A DNA stretch of 13,500 nt, from assembly GCA_036381125.1 (NCBI GenBank), contig DASVDK010000209.1:1-13500 (forward strand), read 5' to 3'. The position numbers and the translations under genes are program-made. Numbering within the stretch: position 1 is the first letter of the stretch; each line of letters opens with the position of its first letter. The stretch is from DASVDK01 sp036381125 [NCBI: Thermodesulfobacteriota bacterium] (lineage in GTDB: Bacteria; DASVDK01). The notes beneath the pieces are model-generated. The model saw nothing but the letters and a program-made list of their open reading frames with translations, was not told the origin of the DNA and did not search any database. Shown here in pieces: positions 12,686 to 13,500 of this stretch.

Positions 12686-13253
12686 CCAGCGGCTCTTCGC
12701 GGCCGTGGCGCTGCCGCCGGCGCTGCGCGAGCAGGCGGCGCGCTGGGCTGCGGCGCTCGCGGCCGACCCGGCCACGGGGCGCGGGGTCCGCTGGTCGCGC
12801 CCGGAGGGGCTGCACCTGACGCTGCACTTCTTCGGCAACGTGCCGGAAGGGGAGCTGGCGCGCGTCGCCGGGGCGCTCGAGGCCGGCGTGGCGGCGGCGC
12901 CCGGCGCCTTCGACCTCGCGCTCGAGGGGCTCGGCGCCTTCCCCACGGCAGCGCGGCCGCGGGTGATCTGGATCGGTGCGGTCGGCGAGGGCCGGGCGCG
13001 CCTCGAGCGCCTGCAGGCGGCGCTGGCGGCGGAGATCGCGGGGGCCGGCTTCCCGGTGGAATCGCGCCCTTTCCACGCGCACGTGACGCTCGGCCGCGTG
13101 GCGGGCGCGCCGCCGCGCGGCCTTCGCGCGGCGATCGAGGCCGGCGCCGGGCGGCGGCTCGGCGAGTTCCGCGTCGAGGCGGTGACGCTCTATCGCAGCG
13201 AGCTCTCGCGCGACGGCTCGCGCTACACGGAACTGGAACGATGGGGCCTTTGA
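12675..13253 (+). CDS. thpR: RNA 2',3'-cyclic phosphodiesterase (LigT/2'-5' RNA ligase family)
   Basis: This 192-residue 2H phosphoesterase opens 2',3'-cyclic phosphates on RNA ends; the bacterial family also joins 2'-5' linkages in vitro. Both HxTx active-site motifs are present: H47-L-T49-L in [10 protein letters not shown] and H136-V-T138-L in FHAHVTLGR. The N-terminus [10 protein letters not shown] and the [19 protein letters not shown] strand are typical, and length is normal. The GTG at 12675 lies inside the end of cinA (11-bp overlap), indicating translational coupling; no strong SD is seen. recA starts 64 nt downstream. The cinA-thpR-recA order is, from memory, recurrent in several bacterial phyla. 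Confidence 0.93.
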   Translation: MAASQRLFAAVALPPALREQAARWAAALAADPATGRGVRWSRPEGLHLTLHFFGNVPEGELARVAGALEAGVAAAPGAFDLALEGLGAFPTAARPRVIWIGAVGEGRARLERLQAALAAEIAGAGFPVESRPFHAHVTLGRVAGAPPRGLRAAIEAGAGRRLGEFRVEAVTLYRSELSRDGSRYTELERWGL

Positions 13254-13317
13254 ACGAGGCGGCGGGCCCCGACGCCGGCGGCGACACGGCAGCTATGAGG
13301 AACGGGGAGGAACGGAC

Positions 13318-13500
13318 GTGACCGACCATCGCGGCAGGAGCGGCAGCAACCCGGTGGGCGACCCGAACAAGCGGCGTGCCCTCGACCTCGCCCTTGCGCA
13401 GATCGAGAAGCAGTTTGGCAAGGGGGCGGTGATGCGGTTGGGGGCGGCGGGGCCGGTGGCGGCGGTGCCGGTGGTGTCGACCGGGTCGCTGGCGCTGGAC
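13318..13500 (+). CDS. recA: RecA recombinase, N-terminal part (runs off window)
   Basis: The first 61 residues are visible, opening with a hydrophilic [12 protein letters not shown] and then the RecA N-terminal helix and strand: [22 protein letters not shown], and [10 protein letters not shown]. The Walker A motif lies beyond the window end. RecA is the ATP-dependent DNA strand exchange protein and trigger of the SOS response. The GTG start is preferred because GGAGG (13306-13310) is 7 nt upstream; the ATG at 13295 is out of frame. No LexA-type box (CTGT-N8-ACAG or GAAC-N4-GTTC) is visible in the 64 nt between thpR and recA, so readthrough from upstream, or an operator further away, is likely. 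Confidence 0.95.
   Translation, partial: MTDHRGRSGSNPVGDPNKRRALDLALAQIEKQFGKGAVMRLGAAGPVAAVPVVSTGSLALD

Noticed and set aside
13254-13317. LexA/SOS operator before recA
   Set aside because: I looked for CTGT-N8-ACAG and GAAC-N4-GTTC forms and found none in this gap.
1-13500. tRNA, rRNA, CRISPR arrays, complete insertion sequences or phage genes
   Set aside because: No cloverleaf-like sequence, regularly spaced repeat-spacer array, transposase or phage protein was recognised on either strand.

Overview
This is a GC-rich bacterial chromosomal segment (clearly above 65% G+C by eye, with strong G/C at third codon positions). The closing order pgpA - cinA - thpR - recA, a PpiD-type periplasmic foldase and a GAF-GGDEF protein suggest a Gram-negative, delta-proteobacteria-like or deep-branching soil/sediment lineage (Myxococcota, Desulfobacterota, Binatota or Methylomirabilota type). 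That placement is inference; the RecA fragment is too short to settle it by reading.

Layout. 1-822: the end of a Sua5-type threonylcarbamoyl-AMP synthase (tRNA t6A). 825-901: a REP-like repeat cluster between convergent genes. 915-3083 (minus strand): a three-gene exported redox operon, reading from 3083 downwards: a His-rich DUF5602-like secreted protein, a plastocyanin-like cupredoxin with a twin-arginine-type signal, and a two-CXXCH cytochrome c. Divergent from it at 3182 is a winged-helix regulator with a SufR-like cysteine cluster, and a perfect 7-bp inverted repeat lies between them. 3798-5527 (minus): an M20 metallodipeptidase and a small carboxymuconolactone decarboxylase/AhpD-like protein. 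5626-6450: a heme-oxygenase-fold protein carrying all six ligands expected of a non-heme di-metal oxidase. 6451-6757: a gene-free stretch ending in a promoter. 6758-7123: a receiver-only response regulator. 7131-9074 (minus): a PpiD-like foldase. 9241-10533: a membrane-anchored GAF-GGDEF diguanylate cyclase behind a strong sigma-54-like -24/-12 element. 10746-13500: pgpA, a pair of identical 60-bp hairpin repeats, cinA, thpR and the start of recA.

How the parts may fit together. The most coherent possible new unit is 915-3838: a predicted iron-sulfur or thiol sensing repressor with a palindromic operator over the divergent promoter region of an exported cupredoxin/cytochrome/His-rich protein operon. 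This would be a regulated periplasmic electron-transfer or metal/oxidant response module. The second candidate is the di-metal oxidase-like protein at 5626-6450, whose substrate cannot be read from its context. A recurring expression pattern is also visible. Several genes that begin a transcript lack a Shine-Dalgarno (SD) sequence and have a -10 element only 7-8 nt before the start codon (6758, 9074, 10746), suggesting leaderless mRNAs. Most other genes have clear SDs.
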